From Chryseobacterium sp. FP211-J200 (lineage in GTDB: Bacteria > Bacteroidota > Bacteroidia > Flavobacteriales > Weeksellaceae): 64,000 bases of DNA. Positions 16,736-26,448 of the stretch are shown piece after piece; the stretch's first letter is position 1, and each line of letters starts with the position of its first letter. The position numbers were made by a program, and so were the translations under genes. The notes below the pieces were generated by a model. It worked only from the letters and a program-made list of their open reading frames with translations, did not search any database and was not told the DNA's origin. Location: the NCBI RefSeq assembly GCF_001643375.1, contig NZ_LSHB01000045.1, positions 1 to 64,000 on the forward strand. Direction: 5' to 3'.

Positions 16736-18595
16736 ATGAAAAAACTATTATTAGGATTGATGCTGATGGGAACGGCGTTGTCTGCGCAGGAACTGTATAT
16801 GCCGAGGAATATCAAGAATGCTTACGCAAAGGGAACTCGCGATATTTCCGGAAAGCCGGGGAAAAATTATTGGCAGAACAAAGGCGTTTATGATGTGAAC
16901 GTGAAAGTGGATGCGAAAACGAAAATGGTTTCGGGTTCCGAGACCATCCAGTATTCCAATAATAGTCCGGATGAGTTGAAGGTTTTGGCAATTCGGTTTG
17001 TGAACAATATGACTAAACCGCAGTCTCCGAGAGCTGGATATGCTTCGAAGGAATCTTTGACAGATGGTTTGAAAATCAAATCATTCTCCATCAATGGTGA
17101 AAAATACAATATCAACAGCGACGATTGGGGAACTGTGGAAGCGGTGAAACTAACGAGAGCGATTGCCTCAAAATCCAAAACGGAAATCAAAATAGATTGG
17201 GAATATCCATTGGCAAAGGAAAGTGGGAGAGAAGGGCAAATAGACCCAGAGACTTTTTATGTCGCTTATTCTTTCCCGAGAGTTTCCGTTTATGATGATT
17301 ACAACGGTTGGGATATGTTGGCGCACAACGGCAGACAGGAGTTTTATAATGATTTTAATGATTATTCGTTTGCTATTTCTGCGCCAAAGAATTTTGTGGT
17401 TTGGTCAACGGGCGATTTCCTGAATCCTGAAGAAGTTCTACAACCTGAATATCTGAAACGATTTAAAGAATCTTTGAAATCAGATAAAACAATCCACGTT
17501 GCCAATGAATCTGAAATGAAATCAGGCAAAGTGACAAAGCAGAATGAGTGGAATGTTTGGAAATTCAGAGCGAACAATATTGTGGATTTTTGTTTTGCCT
17601 TGAGCAACCATTACGTTTGGGATGCATCGAGTGTTCAGTTGAAGACGAAACGAGCGAGCGTACAATCTGCCTATAAAGTTGGGGCTAAAGATTTTGAAAA
17701 ATATACGGAATGGATGCGTTACAACCTGAAATGGTTTTCGGAAAACTGGCCTGGCCTGGAATATCCGTTCCCTGCGATGACGGCTGTGCAAGGTTACGCC
17801 GATATGGAATATCCGATGATGATAAACGACACGAGTATTCCAGACGATTTGCAAGATGCGAGATTGACGGCGGACCACGAGATTGCGCATACTTATTTCC
17901 CTTTCTATATGGGAATCAATGAAACCAGATATGCTTTTATGGACGAAGGTTGGGCGACTACTCTAGAATATTTGATAGGAATTGATGAAAATGGAAAAGA
18001 AGCTGCGGACAAATTTATGAAGAACTTCCGTGTGAAACGTTGGATCAATGATGCTTCAACCGAGCAAGACCAACCTGTGATTACGATGAGTTCTCAGCTT
18101 TCCGGCGCTGGATATGGAAATAATGCTTATGTGAAATCGGCGTTGTCGTATTTGGCTTTGAAGGATTATTTGGGTGATGAATTATTTAAGAAAGCTTTGC
18201 ATCATTATATGGACAATTGGAATGGAAAACATCCGATTCCGTGGGATTATTTTAATTCTATTAACTCGGGTTCGGGGAAGAATTTGAATTGGTTTTTCAA
18301 CAATTGGTTTTACACAAACAATTATATTGATTTGAAGATTGCGTCTGTGATGGAGCAGGATAAGCAATTGGTTTTAACGGTTGAGAATGTTGGTGGGTTT
18401 GCAGTTCCGTTTGATGTGGTTTTGACTTATGATGATAATACGACGGAGAAAGGTCATTTCACGCCGGCCGTTTGGGAGAAAGACCAGAAGGTAACAAATC
18501 TGAATATTCCAGTTAAAAAGAAAATCAAATCTATCAATTTGGATGGCGGGATCTTTATGGATTATACGGTTGGGGATAATTCGAAGAGTTTTTAA
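16736..18595 (+). CDS. Secreted M1-family (aminopeptidase N-like) zinc metallopeptidase
   Basis: A 619-residue gluzincin with a signal peptide (GTALSAQ). An N-terminal beta-rich domain resembles the M1 saddle region. The zinc site is HEIAH (H381, E382, H385) with the third ligand E404 in MDEGWATT, the HExxH-x18-E spacing expected for M1. The C-terminal part (from about 530) is a small beta domain. The GAMEN exopeptidase motif is not obvious; the region before the zinc site reads GYADMEYPMM, a plausible variant. I start at the ATG at 16736, since the longer frame begins two codons earlier at a TTG. It probably trims peptides in the periplasm or at the surface. Confidence 0.88.
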   Translation: MKKLLLGLMLMGTALSAQELYMPRNIKNAYAKGTRDISGKPGKNYWQNKGVYDVNVKVDAKTKMVSGSETIQYSNNSPDELKVLAIRFVNNMTKPQSPRAGYASKESLTDGLKIKSFSINGEKYNINSDDWGTVEAVKLTRAIASKSKTEIKIDWEYPLAKESGREGQIDPETFYVAYSFPRVSVYDDYNGWDMLAHNGRQEFYNDFNDYSFAISAPKNFVVWSTGDFLNPEEVLQPEYLKRFKESLKSDKTIHVANESEMKSGKVTKQNEWNVWKFRANNIVDFCFALSNHYVWDASSVQLKTKRASVQSAYKVGAKDFEKYTEWMRYNLKWFSENWPGLEYPFPAMTAVQGYADMEYPMMINDTSIPDDLQDARLTADHEIAHTYFPFYMGINETRYAFMDEGWATTLEYLIGIDENGKEAADKFMKNFRVKRWINDASTEQDQPVITMSSQLSGAGYGNNAYVKSALSYLALKDYLGDELFKKALHHYMDNWNGKHPIPWDYFNSINSGSGKNLNWFFNNWFYTNNYIDLKIASVMEQDKQLVLTVENVGGFAVPFDVVLTYDDNTTEKGHFTPAVWEKDQKVTNLNIPVKKKIKSINLDGGIFMDYTVGDNSKSF

Positions 18596-18601
18596 AATGG
18601 G

Positions 18602-18634
18602 AACGCCACAAGATGATTGTGGCGTTTTTGTTTT
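18602..18634 (+). terminator. Terminator after the M1 peptidase gene
   Basis: AACGCCACAA pairs with TTGTGGCGTT around GATGA and is followed by a T run. Confidence 0.85.
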
Positions 18635-18652
18635 ATTTTTAAGAATACTATT

Positions 18653-19573
18653 TTATATCAGGTTTTCTATATCCCTTTCACTAGTGAAAAAAATGTTTTT
18701 ATAAGCAAAATCATATATTAACGTATTGATCTCAATAACCTCTTTTTCATCAACATCAATTATTGCAAATGAGTCTATGTCTTTGTTGCAAACTAGTTTA
18801 ATTGCAAGTCTATTATTAATAGGATAAAAAAGATCAAAACCTGTTACTTCATCTTTTGCGTTTTTATTTTCTTGATTTGAGTTAAATGCTGGCTGATCCG
18901 AAGTAATGAAATTTATTTCCGAGATATTATTATAGATTATTATTTTTAATTTAAATTTTTCACCTAAATAATACGTTAAATTCAAAGCATAAATAAAACT
19001 TAATAGAATCCAAAATTTTTCATTATAAATTAAATCATAGTCTTTTAAAGAATGATTTAACCTGTCTTTGATATTTTTAGTTCTTGTATATTGTATTGTT
19101 AAAAATAATAATGATTTAGACAATTGCTCTTTATCTTGTAAAAAATCTAATTCAGTTGGACTTTTTACACTTATTAGTCTCTTACCATAATTTTCAAATT
19201 CGGTCAAAATATCTTCAATAGTGTTTGATTGGACATAATTTAAAAATTCTTCTAATTCTTTTTTTTCTTTTATACAATTCGGAATTGGCTTATTTTTGGA
19301 AAAGTCGGAGTAAAGATAAAAACATTTTAACAGTTCTTTAGCTGAAGATAAAACAGATTTTTCACAATGATCATTTAACAGAAATTCTATTTTTTCTTTT
19401 TCTATATCTGTAAAAATTTCTAATTTGTAAAACATCTTTTCTTGAGAAATATTGATAAGATTGGTTTTGATTATTTTTTTTGTATCAATAAAATATGTAT
19501 TAATCTGCTCAAATTCTGACCAACTTCTTAAATAGTTTCTCCATATATAATGATGTCTTTTTTTTAATTGCAT
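18653..19573 (-). CDS. DUF4238-family protein, AT-rich, probably acquired
   Basis: A 306-residue cytoplasmic protein. The N terminus KKRHHYIWRNYLRSWS is the hallmark of DUF4238, and the later TSDQPAF and FDLFYPINNRLAIKLV segments match the family pattern. I start at the ATG at 19573, because the longer frame begins at a TTG and adds a non-conserved stretch. Base composition is visibly more AT-rich than its neighbours, with many Ile, Lys and Asn codons. The gene sits alone between two conserved genes, which suggests horizontal acquisition. DUF4238 members are scattered in bacteria and phages; their function is unknown to me. Confidence 0.75.
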   Translation of the reverse strand: MQLKKRHHYIWRNYLRSWSEFEQINTYFIDTKKIIKTNLINISQEKMFYKLEIFTDIEKEKIEFLLNDHCEKSVLSSAKELLKCFYLYSDFSKNKPIPNCIKEKKELEEFLNYVQSNTIEDILTEFENYGKRLISVKSPTELDFLQDKEQLSKSLLFLTIQYTRTKNIKDRLNHSLKDYDLIYNEKFWILLSFIYALNLTYYLGEKFKLKIIIYNNISEINFITSDQPAFNSNQENKNAKDEVTGFDLFYPINNRLAIKLVCNKDIDSFAIIDVDEKEVIEINTLIYDFAYKNIFFTSERDIENLI

Positions 19574-19773
19574 TTTTTTTAATTGTAACGAACTGTCAAA
19601 TATACAATTTACTATATTCAATAAGCCTTATCCAAAATCCGTTGAGTTTTTCTCAATTATAATCCCAACGATAATTCGAAAATTTGTAAAAGAAAAATTT
19701 CTTTGCAGATAGGAAGTTTCTTTAATAAATAATAGATTTGCAGCCATAAATTTTTAAATCATAAAATCATAAA

Positions 19774-20484
19774 ATGAAAAGACAGACTATAGCATTGTTT
19801 TGCATAGCCGCACTTAGTATCATTTCTTGTGCTAAGGAAGGAGATAAAAAAGACGACAGCAAATATACAGATGAGCAAAAAGCTTCTTATTACATAGGAA
19901 TGAGTATCGCTCAAAATATGAAACAGGAAGGCTTCAAAGTAGATGCAGAACTTTTGGCTCAAGGTATCAAAGAGGAAATGGACAGCACGAAGAAAAAGAT
20001 GTTACCAGCTGAAGAAATGAACAGCTTTATGCAAGGGTTTATGATGAAACAGCAGCAAAAAAAGCAGTCTGAAGCGGGATCACAGTCCAATGATAATAAG
20101 AAAAAAGGTCTGGAATTTTTGGCGAAAAATAAAAGTAATCCAAAAGTGAAAACCACAGCTTCAGGCTTGCAATATGAAGTGTTGCAAGAAGGCGATGGTA
20201 AAACAAAACCCAAAGCATCCGATGTTGTACAGGTAAAATATACCGGGAAATTACTGGATGGAACCGTTTTCGACTCAACCGACAAAAATGGTGGCGCACC
20301 AATGGATATCAATCTGGGTGGTGTTATCAAAGGTTGGACAGAAGGAATCCAGCTAATGAGCAAAGGTTCTAAATACAGATTTTATATTCCGTCCGATTTG
20401 GCTTATGGAGACCAGGGAGCTGGAGATGCAATTCCAGGAGGCTCTACTATCATCTTTGATGTAGAATTGGTGAATATAAAATAA
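19774..20484 (+). CDS. FKBP-type peptidyl-prolyl cis-trans isomerase lipoprotein
   Basis: A 236-residue lipoprotein PPIase (signal with lipobox SIISC). The N-terminal dimerisation domain of FkpA/Mip type (about 30-110) contains ASYYIGMSIAQNMKQ and the long helix FMQGFMMKQQQKKQ. The C-terminal FKBP domain (about 130-236) has VQVKYTGKLLDGTVFDST, GVIKGWTEGIQLM and the closing PGGSTIIFDVELV. It should catalyse proline isomerisation and act as a chaperone for exported proteins on the outer face of a membrane. It stands alone, ends in a terminator and is convergent with clpB. Confidence 0.9.
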   Translation: MKRQTIALFCIAALSIISCAKEGDKKDDSKYTDEQKASYYIGMSIAQNMKQEGFKVDAELLAQGIKEEMDSTKKKMLPAEEMNSFMQGFMMKQQQKKQSEAGSQSNDNKKKGLEFLAKNKSNPKVKTTASGLQYEVLQEGDGKTKPKASDVVQVKYTGKLLDGTVFDSTDKNGGAPMDINLGGVIKGWTEGIQLMSKGSKYRFYIPSDLAYGDQGAGDAIPGGSTIIFDVELVNIK

Positions 20485-20507
20485 AGCTATTCAATTCAAT
20501 AAAATCG

Positions 20508-20540
20508 AAAAACCTCAGCCAATTAGCTGAGGTTTTCTTT
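20508..20540 (+). terminator. Terminator between the FKBP gene and clpB
   Basis: AAACCTCAGC pairs with GCTGAGGTTT around a short loop, followed by TCTTTG. Flanking A and T runs allow use in both directions. Confidence 0.75.
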
Positions 20541-20569
20541 GTTTTAATATGTACGAAAAAATTTAACTC

Positions 20570-23161
20570 TTATTCCACCGGTCGGAAAACCAAACCTGTT
20601 TCCTCGAAATAATCCAGCGTAATTCTGTCGCCGTCATTCACGGTTCCTGCGAGTATTTCTTTGGATAATTTATTCAAAACTTCCTGTTGGATCACTCTTT
20701 TCAAAGGTCTTGCCCCGAAAACCGGATCGTACCCTTTATTTGTCAGATAATCCAAAGCATCCTGCGTTGCAGTCATAATGATGTTTCGTTTCAGCAACAG
20801 ATCATTGAAACCTCTCAACTGATACTGAACGATTTTTCCGATTTCTTTTTTTCTTAAAGGCTGGAACAGCACTGTTTCATCAATCCTGTTCAGGAATTCC
20901 GGACGAAGCGTTTGTTTCAGTAAATCGAAAACTTCAATTTTTGTTTTAGCTACAATTTCATCCTGATTTTCCTCTGTAATATTTTCAAAATTCTCTTGAA
21001 TAATATGTGAACCCAAATTCGAAGTCATAATGATAATTGAGTTTTTAAAATTCACGACTCTGCCTTTATTATCAGTCAAACGGCCATCGTCCAAAACCTG
21101 CAAGAGTGTGTTGAAAACATCAGGATGCGCTTTTTCAATTTCATCTAAAAGCACGACTGAATAAGGTCTTCTTCTCACGGCTTCCGTCAATTGTCCGCCT
21201 TCATCGTAACCCACATATCCCGGAGGCGCACCAACCAATCTCGATACCGAATGACGCTCCTGATATTCACTCATATCGATTCTCGTCATATTGTTTTCGT
21301 CATCGAAAAGAAATTCTGCTAAAGCTTTTGCCAGCTCGGTTTTACCGACTCCAGTTGTTCCTAAAAACAAGAAACTTCCGATTGGTTTTTTCTCGTCGCT
21401 CAATCCTGCTCGGTTTCTTCTAATCGCATCTGCAACCGCTTCAATGGCTTCTTCCTGACCAACCACTCTGTGATGAAGTTCAGTTTCTAGATGTAATAAT
21501 TTTTCTCTTTCAGATTGAAGCAACTTTGTAACAGGAATTCCTGTCCATTTTCCAATCACTTCAGAAATGTTGTCTGCGGTGACTTCTTCTTTAATCAATT
21601 CATTCTGATGGTTTTGCATCTCCAACTCGAGTTTCTGCAAAGCATCTTCTTTTTCTTTGATTTTTCCATACTGAATTTCAGCAACTTTGGCGTAATCTCC
21701 AGCTCTGGAAGCACGCTCGGCTTCCAATTTTAGAGCTTCTATATCTTTTTTAATCTGAGTAAGATCTTCAGATTTTTGTTTTTCTTTCAGCCATTTTGCA
21801 TTGATTTCATTTCTCTGTTCAGAAATTTTCGAAATATCCTCTTTTAAATGGTCAATTTTCGTCTGATTTCCTTCTCTAGAAATCGCAGCCAATTCAATCT
21901 CCAACTGCATCAATCGTCTGTCCAAAACATCCAGTTCTTCAGGTTTTGAATTGATTTCCATTCTCAATTTGGCTGAAGCTTCATCAATCAAATCAATCGC
22001 TTTATCCGGTAAAAATCGGTCTGAAATATAGCGTTGAGACATTTCCACCGCCGCAATAATCGCCTCATCTTTGATTCTTACTTTGTGGTGAGCTTCATAT
22101 TTATCTTTAATTCCACGAAGAATAGAAATCGCCGATTCTGTATCAGGTTCCTCCACCATCACTTTCTGGAAACGTCTTTCTAAAGCTTTATCTTTTTCAA
22201 AATATTTTTGATATTCATTCAAAGTAGTCGCTCCGATCGCTCTTAATTCTCCTCTTGCTAAAGCTGGTTTCAAAATGTTTGCAGCATCCATTGCACCTTC
22301 ACCACCTCCGGCTCCCACCAAAGTGTGGATTTCATCGATGAAAAGAATGATTTGCCCATTTGATTTTGTGACTTCATTGATGACAGATTTTAAACGCTCT
22401 TCAAATTCCCCTTTGTATTTTGCACCGGCAATCAAAGCACCCATGTCTAATGAGTACAAAGTTTTATCCTGCAAATTTTCAGGAATATCACCACTGATAA
22501 TTCTGTGGGCAATTCCTTCAGCGATAGCAGTTTTACCAACGCCTGGTTCTCCGATTAAGATCGGATTGTTTTTCGTTCTTCTCGAAAGAATTTGTAAAAC
22601 TCTCCTGATTTCTTCGTCACGACCAATCACTGGGTCTAATTTTCCTTCAGCAGCTAATTCATTGAAATTTTTTGCGTATTTTTTTAATGACTGATACGTT
22701 TCTTCTGAACTTGCAGAATTTGCTGTGCTTCCTTTTCTTAATTCTTTAATTCCGCCTTCCAAAAGACTTTTGGTAACACCCATATCTTTCAAAGTTTTTG
22801 AAACTTCTGAATTTGTTTCTAATAATGACAGCCATAAATGTTCAATGGTTACGAATTCATCGCCCATTTTTTTAGCAATATTGGGCGCTTCAAGCAAAAC
22901 TTTATTTGCTGATTGTGAAAGGTAAATGTTTCCTCCCTGTACTTTCGGGAGTTTTTCTAAATTTTCTCTGTTGCGTTCTCTTACCAAAGTGGCATCTGCT
23001 TCAGATTTTTTGAGTAAGAAGGGCGATATGTTTTCGTCTATCTGAAAGATTCCTTCCAAAAGGTGTTGAGGTTCTATTTGCTGATTGCCAAATTCCATTG
23101 CCACTTGTTGAGCGGCCTGGATGGCTTCCTGTGATTTTACGGTATATTGGTTTAAGTTCAT
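20570..23161 (-). CDS. clpB: ATP-dependent disaggregase ClpB
   Basis: An 863-residue Hsp100 chaperone that works with DnaK to pull apart aggregates. It has the N-terminal Clp repeat domain (about 1-145), AAA1 with Walker A GEPGVGKTAIAEG (about 205) and Walker B ILFIDEIH, and the coiled-coil M domain (about 400-525) that sets ClpB apart from ClpA/ClpC. AAA2 follows with GTTGVGKTELAKAL (about 605), the pore loop GYVGYDEGG and the sensor region MTSNLGS. Length is normal. Upstream on the same strand is a hairpin with a U8 run (23259-23305), which could be a leader attenuator. Confidence 0.96.
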   Translation of the reverse strand: MNLNQYTVKSQEAIQAAQQVAMEFGNQQIEPQHLLEGIFQIDENISPFLLKKSEADATLVRERNRENLEKLPKVQGGNIYLSQSANKVLLEAPNIAKKMGDEFVTIEHLWLSLLETNSEVSKTLKDMGVTKSLLEGGIKELRKGSTANSASSEETYQSLKKYAKNFNELAAEGKLDPVIGRDEEIRRVLQILSRRTKNNPILIGEPGVGKTAIAEGIAHRIISGDIPENLQDKTLYSLDMGALIAGAKYKGEFEERLKSVINEVTKSNGQIILFIDEIHTLVGAGGGEGAMDAANILKPALARGELRAIGATTLNEYQKYFEKDKALERRFQKVMVEEPDTESAISILRGIKDKYEAHHKVRIKDEAIIAAVEMSQRYISDRFLPDKAIDLIDEASAKLRMEINSKPEELDVLDRRLMQLEIELAAISREGNQTKIDHLKEDISKISEQRNEINAKWLKEKQKSEDLTQIKKDIEALKLEAERASRAGDYAKVAEIQYGKIKEKEDALQKLELEMQNHQNELIKEEVTADNISEVIGKWTGIPVTKLLQSEREKLLHLETELHHRVVGQEEAIEAVADAIRRNRAGLSDEKKPIGSFLFLGTTGVGKTELAKALAEFLFDDENNMTRIDMSEYQERHSVSRLVGAPPGYVGYDEGGQLTEAVRRRPYSVVLLDEIEKAHPDVFNTLLQVLDDGRLTDNKGRVVNFKNSIIIMTSNLGSHIIQENFENITEENQDEIVAKTKIEVFDLLKQTLRPEFLNRIDETVLFQPLRKKEIGKIVQYQLRGFNDLLLKRNIIMTATQDALDYLTNKGYDPVFGARPLKRVIQQEVLNKLSKEILAGTVNDGDRITLDYFEETGLVFRPVE

Positions 23162-23258
23162 ATCTTTATTATAATTGATGGTTGATAAATGATAATTGAT
23201 TTTATAATTGCATCAAATTCTATGCAATTTTCAGTTTTGAAAAGATGATTTTTGTTTT

Positions 23259-23305
23259 AAAAAAAACATTAAGAAAGTAATTTTTGAGATTGGCTCTCTT
23301 AATGC
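23259..23305 (-). terminator. Terminator-like hairpin upstream of clpB
   Basis: Read on the minus strand, CATTAAGAGAG pairs with CTTTCTTAATG and is followed by eight Ts. It lies about 100 nt before the clpB ATG with no gene upstream on this strand. It could end a small RNA or act as an attenuator in a long clpB leader. Confidence 0.5.
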
Positions 23306-23373
23306 TTTATCAATCATTTAATTCGAATAGCTTATCGCAAAAAGTATTCTTTTGTTGAATTTTTAAGATTATC

Positions 23374-23431
23374 AGACAAAATTTCCGAATTATTAAATTG
23401 TAGCTGGGTTTAAAAAGACAAAATTTCCGAA
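23374..23431. repeat. Two 16-bp direct repeats 42 bp apart upstream of the TPR regulator gene
   Basis: The sequence AGACAAAATTTCCGAA occurs at 23374-23389 and again at 23416-23431. The 42-bp period is about four helical turns, which would put both sites on the same face of the DNA. They lie in the intergenic region between clpB and the AraC-type gene and could be regulator sites. Confidence 0.7.
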
Positions 23432-23524
23432 AATCATATCATCAACTTGAAAATGTTTGCCAAATTGGTAAATTCTTTTTTAGAAGCTAAATTTATTGTA
23501 CTGTGATTTAGCGTTTTTTATTTA

Positions 23525-23532
23525 TAAATTTG
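23525..23532 (+). promoter_or_regulatory. Putative -7 element (TAAATTTG) for the TPR/AraC regulator gene
   Basis: It fits TAnnTTTG. If used, the frame opened by the TTG at 23496 cannot be the true start, and translation must begin further on, perhaps at the ATG at 23574. Confidence 0.4.
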
Positions 23533-23573
23533 AGTCTATAAAATCTAAAATTGACTCGTTTTCTATTTGTTTG

Positions 23574-25122
23574 ATGACCTTTTGTTTGATCATGTTTTGT
23601 TCTGCACAGAATCAAAATCAGGAAGACCTGTCTGGTTCGGAGACTTTGGACTACTCTAAGATTCCGCCTGAGCAAATCATCAAACAAAGTGTTGAAAAGC
23701 TGGCACAGCCGATTTCTGACGAAGATCAATATGAAGTACGGATGATAATGGCCGATGCTTACCTTAAGATTAAAAAGCCAGATTTTGCAAAATCCACAGA
23801 GATGCTTTTCAAAGCGAAAGAGATTGCTGAGAAATTGGATGATACCAAGCTGAAAGCAAAGATCTACGGTTCAATCGCCAATCAATATTCTTTTCTGAAT
23901 TTTCCTGATAAGATTAAACCTTATTTAGATTTATCGAAGCAGCAAGTTGATAAATTGCCCAACGGCTACGAGAAAAATTATCTAACCGCAAGATTGTACA
24001 TCGAATATGGAAATCTTGAAGCGGACAAAGAAAATTTTCTGGTTGCCAAGAAAGATTATCAAAAAGCTTTGAAATTTCTTGGAAACATCGGGAATCCGAG
24101 CAAAAAAAAATATTTTCCAATTTAGAAGGGCTTTTTACAATATGGGTGTTTCTTATGCCTATCTGAAACAAAATGATTCGGCAGAATATTTTCTTAATAA
24201 AGCTTTAGCGATTCGTGATACGGAAAATAAAGAATTCAAGTATTTTATTTACAATACTTTAGCGAAGGTTTATGGCGATAAAAATCAACACCAGAGAGCG
24301 ATCGATTCTTTGGAAGTTGTTCTGAATGAAGCTGCTTTCAAGGACAACAGATTACGGGCTGATATGTACAAAAAGCTCATCGCTTCTTACAAAGCATTGA
24401 ATAATAAAGAAAAATACATCGAGTATTCTGAAAAGCTTATAGAATTGGAACCCGATGTGAAGGACAATAATCTGAAAGGTATTAACACCGCGGTTTCTGA
24501 GGAGCAAAAGAATGTTCTTGATAAAATTTCTGATAAGGAAGGACATAACCAACTTTTGATCATCAGTTGTGGATTGTTGATTCTGATAGGTGGTATTTCT
24601 GTGGTTTACATCAATCAAAAAAGAAAGAAAGAGAAATTGATTTATCAAAACTTCATTTCGAATCTTGAAAAGCAAGAGATAAAGGAAGCTTTTGAACCGA
24701 AAGAAATCATTCAGTTGGAAATTGAAGAAAAAGAAAAAGCATCATTTTCAATTCCAAGTTCTGCGGAAACTATGATTTTGGAAAAATTAGATAAGTTTGA
24801 GACTTCAACAAAATTTACCAATGCTAAACTTTCTGTGGCGAGTCTGGCGGTGATGTTCAAGACCAATCCCACTTATCTTTCCGAGACCATCAAAAAACAC
24901 AAAGAGAAAAACTTCAATAATTATATCAATGAGCTCCGCATCAATTATATCTGCAAACAGATCTTGGAGCGGCCGGAATTTCTCAATTATAAAATAAGTT
25001 ACCTCGCCGAACATGCAGGTTTTTCTTCTCACAGCACTTTCACCACCATTTTCAAAAGTGTTACAGGTATCTCACCTTCGGTTTTTCTAAGAGAAGCTGA
25101 TAAAAAACGGATGATTATTTAA
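23574..25122 (+). pseudogene. TPR-transmembrane-AraC HTH regulator, frameshifted at an A9 tract
   Basis: Two overlapping frames together make one regulator of a type common in Chryseobacterium. It has a signal or transmembrane start, an array of TPR-like helices, a transmembrane segment (LLIISCGLLILIGGISVVYI) and a C-terminal AraC-type HTH (SVASLAVMFKTNPTYLSETI ... LAEHAGFSSHSTFTTIFK). The first frame stops at 24125. The second continues from the nine-A run at 24102-24110, and removing one A joins them seamlessly within the TPR region. This may be a sequencing error, a true mutation, or a slippery tract that switches the gene. The start is uncertain: a TTG at 23496 opens the frame, but a -7 box at 23525 favours the ATG at 23574. 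Confidence 0.75.
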
Positions 25123-25298
25123 TTCTTTAATTATCAGGGTTTTAATTTTTGTTTTTCCTTTTAAAATATGATATTTTGAAAGAGTAGTGCTATTTTTTGA
25201 TTCTTAAAGTATATACATTTACTTCGTCAAAAGAATAATTAATAATTCTATTTGATGTGATTATTCCAACAATTTTATTAAATCTTAAAAAATTAATT

Positions 25299-26243
25299 AT
25301 GAAAAAAATTGTATTTTTTTTATCGGCAATTGGTTCGATGATGATGTATTCTCAAAACTTAGGTTACGGGAAATCTTTCTCAGATTCGACACCAAGAACT
25401 ACTCAAATTAAAGAAACAGCTTTAAAAGCAGAAGCTTGTAACACGATCGTCATTAATGATACCGAAGAGGAAAATGGTGTTTTCATCATCGGAAATGGTG
25501 GGCAAAAAGCTGCAGTTGATATTCCAATTGGGGAAAATCAGACTATTGAAATTAACAGTATTGTTGTCACTTTGGCAAGTAAATTACCACCGACATTTGT
25601 GAATTTTATTTTCTACAATAACATCCTCTCTACACCCGAAGATCCGGAAGATCCTAGAAGGAATATTCCGAATCAGCAGCTTTTTTCTGTTACCAATACA
25701 AGTATAGAATCATATGAAGAGGTTGGTTATGAGCCTTTGCACGAATTCATCATCAGAAAAGTGAAGATCAGCCTGGAAACGCCGATCTTGTTGAACGGGA
25801 CAATGTCGCATGACAGAATTTGGATGAGTACAAAATCTGATGCCAATGCATGGTCCATTACAGCTCATTACGAAACGGGTGAGGGCGTAGTGGGAGAAAG
25901 TGTCGCAATGGGCGGAAATACCTATGACTGGTTCCAGTTGCTCAACCAAGAAGGTCTTTATGAGCTAAATGCCGAGTGTGACATCCTGAATGTTTCTGAC
26001 ACCAACTTGAAATCAAAAGTAGGGATCTATCCAAATCCAGCCCAAGATCATTTTGAATACAGTGACATCAACGGTGACAAAATAGTTTCTACAAATATCT
26101 ACTCGGCCAACGGAAGTCTGGTAAAATCTGTGAACGATTCCAATTCCAAGATCAATATCAGTGAGCTTAAAAGTGGCGTCTATATTGTTCAGACCAGAAC
26201 GTCCAACGGCAATACTTTGACGAACAAATTGATCAAGAAGTAA
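25299..26243 (+). CDS. Secreted protein with T9SS type A sorting domain
   Basis: A 314-residue exported protein. I start at the ATG at 25299, which gives a good signal peptide (FFLSAIGSMMMYSQ); the longer frame adds a non-signal extension. The central region (about 40-225) is a beta-rich domain I cannot assign to a named family. The C terminus (about 240-314) is a T9SS type A sorting domain: VGIYPNPAQDHFEYS, then ISELKSGVYIVQ and the terminal TNKLIKK. The protein should cross the outer membrane through the gliding/T9SS machinery and be attached or released at the surface. It lies between two broken genes. Confidence 0.8.
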   Translation: MKKIVFFLSAIGSMMMYSQNLGYGKSFSDSTPRTTQIKETALKAEACNTIVINDTEEENGVFIIGNGGQKAAVDIPIGENQTIEINSIVVTLASKLPPTFVNFIFYNNILSTPEDPEDPRRNIPNQQLFSVTNTSIESYEEVGYEPLHEFIIRKVKISLETPILLNGTMSHDRIWMSTKSDANAWSITAHYETGEGVVGESVAMGGNTYDWFQLLNQEGLYELNAECDILNVSDTNLKSKVGIYPNPAQDHFEYSDINGDKIVSTNIYSANGSLVKSVNDSNSKINISELKSGVYIVQTRTSNGNTLTNKLIKK

Positions 26244-26268
26244 TTTCATATTTTTAATTTCAACAAGG

Positions 26269-26303
26269 CTCGTCTAATGCATCTTCATCAGGCGAGTTTT
26301 TTG
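26269..26303 (+). terminator. Terminator after the T9SS protein gene
   Basis: CTCGTCTAATG pairs imperfectly with CATCAGGCGAG and is followed by a run of six Ts. Confidence 0.75.
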
Positions 26304-26448
26304 TTATTTATAAGTTTTAAAGGGTTTTGTTTTATGATTTGTAATTTTTTGTCCTTATCATCATCAGATATTATTTGTTTTTGTGATTTTATTAAATGAA
26401 AAATGATGAATATTCTTTTATGATTCTTAATTTGCAAAAAAATTTAAT

